From contig JAFQAF010000211.1 of NCBI GenBank assembly GCA_017400025.1, positions 1-6,202 on the forward strand: a DNA stretch of 6,202 nucleotides, written 5' to 3'. Numbering within the stretch: position 1 is the stretch's first letter; each line of letters opens with the position of its first letter. Below, one piece after another: positions 4,797 through 6,202 of the stretch. This stretch comes from Oscillospiraceae bacterium (GTDB lineage: Bacteria > Bacillota_A > Clostridia > Oscillospirales > Ruminococcaceae). Below the pieces are notes generated by a model. The model did not search any database. It was not told where the DNA came from and saw only the letters and a program-made list of their open reading frames with translations. The translations under genes and the position numbers were made by a program.

Positions 4797-6202
4797 ATGA
4801 CAAAGTACAGTATCAAAAAGCCATTCACCGTTCTGGTAGGCGTTATCATGGTGCTGGTGCTGGGCGTGGTTTCTTTCTTTGAACTGAACACAGACCTGCT
4901 GCCGGCTATGGACCTGCCTTACGTTGTGGTTTACACAGTGTATCCCGGTGCCAGCCCTGAAAGGGTGGAAGTAGCCGTTACACAGCCGCTGGAGCAGGCG
5001 GTGGCCACCACCTCCGGCCTGGAAAATATACAGAGTATTTCCAGCGAAAACCTGAGCCTTATCATTATGGAGTTCAGCGGCAGCACAAATATGGACTCTG
5101 CAATGATAGAGCTTTCCAACAATATCGATATGGTGGCAGGCTATCTGGACGATATGGTCCAGTCTCCTACACTTATGAAAATCAATCCGGATATGCTGCC
5201 GGTACAGATGCTGTCTGTAGACGTGGACGGCATGGATATAAAGCAGCTGTCTGAATATGTGGAAACAGACCTGGGCCCCCGTCTTGAAAGACTGGACGGC
5301 GTAGCCACTGTGGATGTTTCCGGCCTGGTCCGTGACCATGTGGATATCTTCCTCAATCAGGATAAAATTGACGATATCAATGACAGTATCCTGAAAGCAG
5401 TGGACAGGGAACTGTACGAAACAAAGAAAGACCTGGACAAGGCACAGTCCGAACTGCGTGACGGCCAGAAGGAACTGGAAGACCGGGAAGAGGAAGCCTA
5501 TGAAAAAATGGCAGACGCTTCCGCAGAACTGGACGCCGGCCAGGCACAGCTGATTCTCATAGCCGGCGAAGCTGACAAAATTGCAGCGGATATCGGCCTT
5601 TATGAAGCACAGATACAGATGCTCACAACCCTGGGCGACCTCAGCGGCCAGCTGGCAGGTCTCAACGGCCAGATTGCCGGCATGGAATCACAGCTGGCAG
5701 ATATACAGCGGGCACTCCCCACCCTTGAAACACTGCAGCAGTTACTGGCGGCAGAAGGCTATGACGATACCCCTTTTGCTGATATTATTACAGAGGGTAC
5801 ATCTGCCCTTGTTCCGCAGCTGCAGGGTATGATAGATGCAGGTGAGGTCAAAGGAACTGATACTGTCAACGGTCTGATTTCTGCCACAAAAAGCGGTGCA
5901 GATGCTCTGAAAGCAGGCATCGAACAGGCAAAGGCAGGCCGGGCACAGATGGAAGCCGGCATACAGGCTCTGAAGGATGAACTGCTGGCAATGGGCGTGG
6001 AACAGTCTGTTATAGACGCCGCCACAGCTGATGCAGTGCGGGCAATCCAGGCGAAAATCGACGGAAAATCCCAGGAACTCAAACAGGCTGAATATCTGAA
6101 AAAACAGATGGAAGAAACTGTAAACAATCTGAAAAAGACCTATTCACAGCTGGAAGCAGCCAAAATGCAGGCCACTGCAGAGCTTGCAGCTGCAAATGTG
6201 CA
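4797..6202 (+). CDS. RND-superfamily efflux transporter permease with coiled-coil insertion (N-terminal part)
   Basis: Open to the right edge: 468 codons plus two bases are visible of a protein likely over 1000 residues. It is an inner-membrane, proton-driven exporter of the AcrB-like RND type. A short basic start is followed by transmembrane helix 1 (about 10-30), then the porter region with the hallmark YPGASPERVE (49-58), VTQPLEQAV (61-69) and GLENIQSISS (74-83), and then LGPRLERLDGVATVDVSG (159-176), matching AcrB's RLNGVGDVQLFG region. From about residue 195 the sequence becomes a long Ala/Gln/Glu/Lys-rich, helix-forming region with repeated L-x-x-(D/A)-G-x-x-x-L segments (for example 217-227, 244-251, 370-391), resembling YhgE/Pip coiled coils. 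It contains no cysteine. AAGGAG (4786-4791) lies five bases before the ATG. A TetR-type operator sits at its promoter. The substrate is unknown. Confidence 0.88.
   Translation, partial: MTKYSIKKPFTVLVGVIMVLVLGVVSFFELNTDLLPAMDLPYVVVYTVYPGASPERVEVAVTQPLEQAVATTSGLENIQSISSENLSLIIMEFSGSTNMDSAMIELSNNIDMVAGYLDDMVQSPTLMKINPDMLPVQMLSVDVDGMDIKQLSEYVETDLGPRLERLDGVATVDVSGLVRDHVDIFLNQDKIDDINDSILKAVDRELYETKKDLDKAQSELRDGQKELEDREEEAYEKMADASAELDAGQAQLILIAGEADKIAADIGLYEAQIQMLTTLGDLSGQLAGLNGQIAGMESQLADIQRALPTLETLQQLLAAEGYDDTPFADIITEGTSALVPQLQGMIDAGEVKGTDTVNGLISATKSGADALKAGIEQAKAGRAQMEAGIQALKDELLAMGVEQSVIDAATADAVRAIQAKIDGKSQELKQAEYLKKQMEETVNNLKKTYSQLEAAKMQATAELAAANV

Noticed and set aside
4725..5356. Minus-strand frames opposite the RND gene (4725-5339, 5141-5356)
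   Set aside because: Their His/Gln- or Ser/Thr-rich translations lack any motif, and one runs through the promoter and operator. The plus-strand frame has clear RND signatures.

Overview
The window looks like chromosomal DNA of a Gram-positive-type bacterium of the Firmicutes/Bacillota, probably an anaerobic Clostridia-like lineage. Supporting signs are AAGGAG-type ribosome binding sites 5-9 bases before most starts, AT-rich intergenic DNA with sigma-A-like promoters, U-tailed hairpin terminators, and protein families common in such genomes. No rRNA, tRNA, CRISPR array, insertion sequence or phage gene was seen. The species is not determined.

Left part (1-1644, minus strand): a complete MalY/PatB-type PLP-dependent aminotransferase/C-S lyase gene (418-1644) sits directly upstream of a second gene whose first 124 bases are identical to it. 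That second gene runs off the left edge. Each copy has its own promoter region, and a strong intrinsic terminator (369-392) separates them. The coding sequences are identical where visible, but the DNA immediately 5' of the start codons has diverged strongly. One short upstream block stays recognisable in both.

Middle (1900-3045, minus strand): an M20-family zinc peptidase, preceded by AT-rich DNA with two hairpins that could end its transcript. It is divergent from a plus-strand pair, a GNAT acetyltransferase (3241-3756) and a metallo-beta-lactamase-fold hydrolase (3810-4547). A good promoter precedes the pair and an intrinsic terminator (4583-4616) follows it, so they probably form a two-gene operon.

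Right part (4797 to the right edge, plus strand): the start of an RND-superfamily transporter. Its promoter carries a perfect 18-bp TetR-style palindrome at the predicted transcription start. After the first membrane helix and porter segment the protein enters a long, Cys-free, helix-rich coiled-coil-like region at about the place where AcrB has its docking subdomain. This region is still continuing when the window ends.

Functionally the window mixes small-molecule metabolism (sulfur amino acid C-S lyase, peptidase, acetyltransferase, hydrolase) with an efflux/export gene. I see no sign that all the genes form one system. The most notable points are the tandem identical aminotransferase genes with divergent control regions and the coiled-coil RND protein under a palindromic operator.
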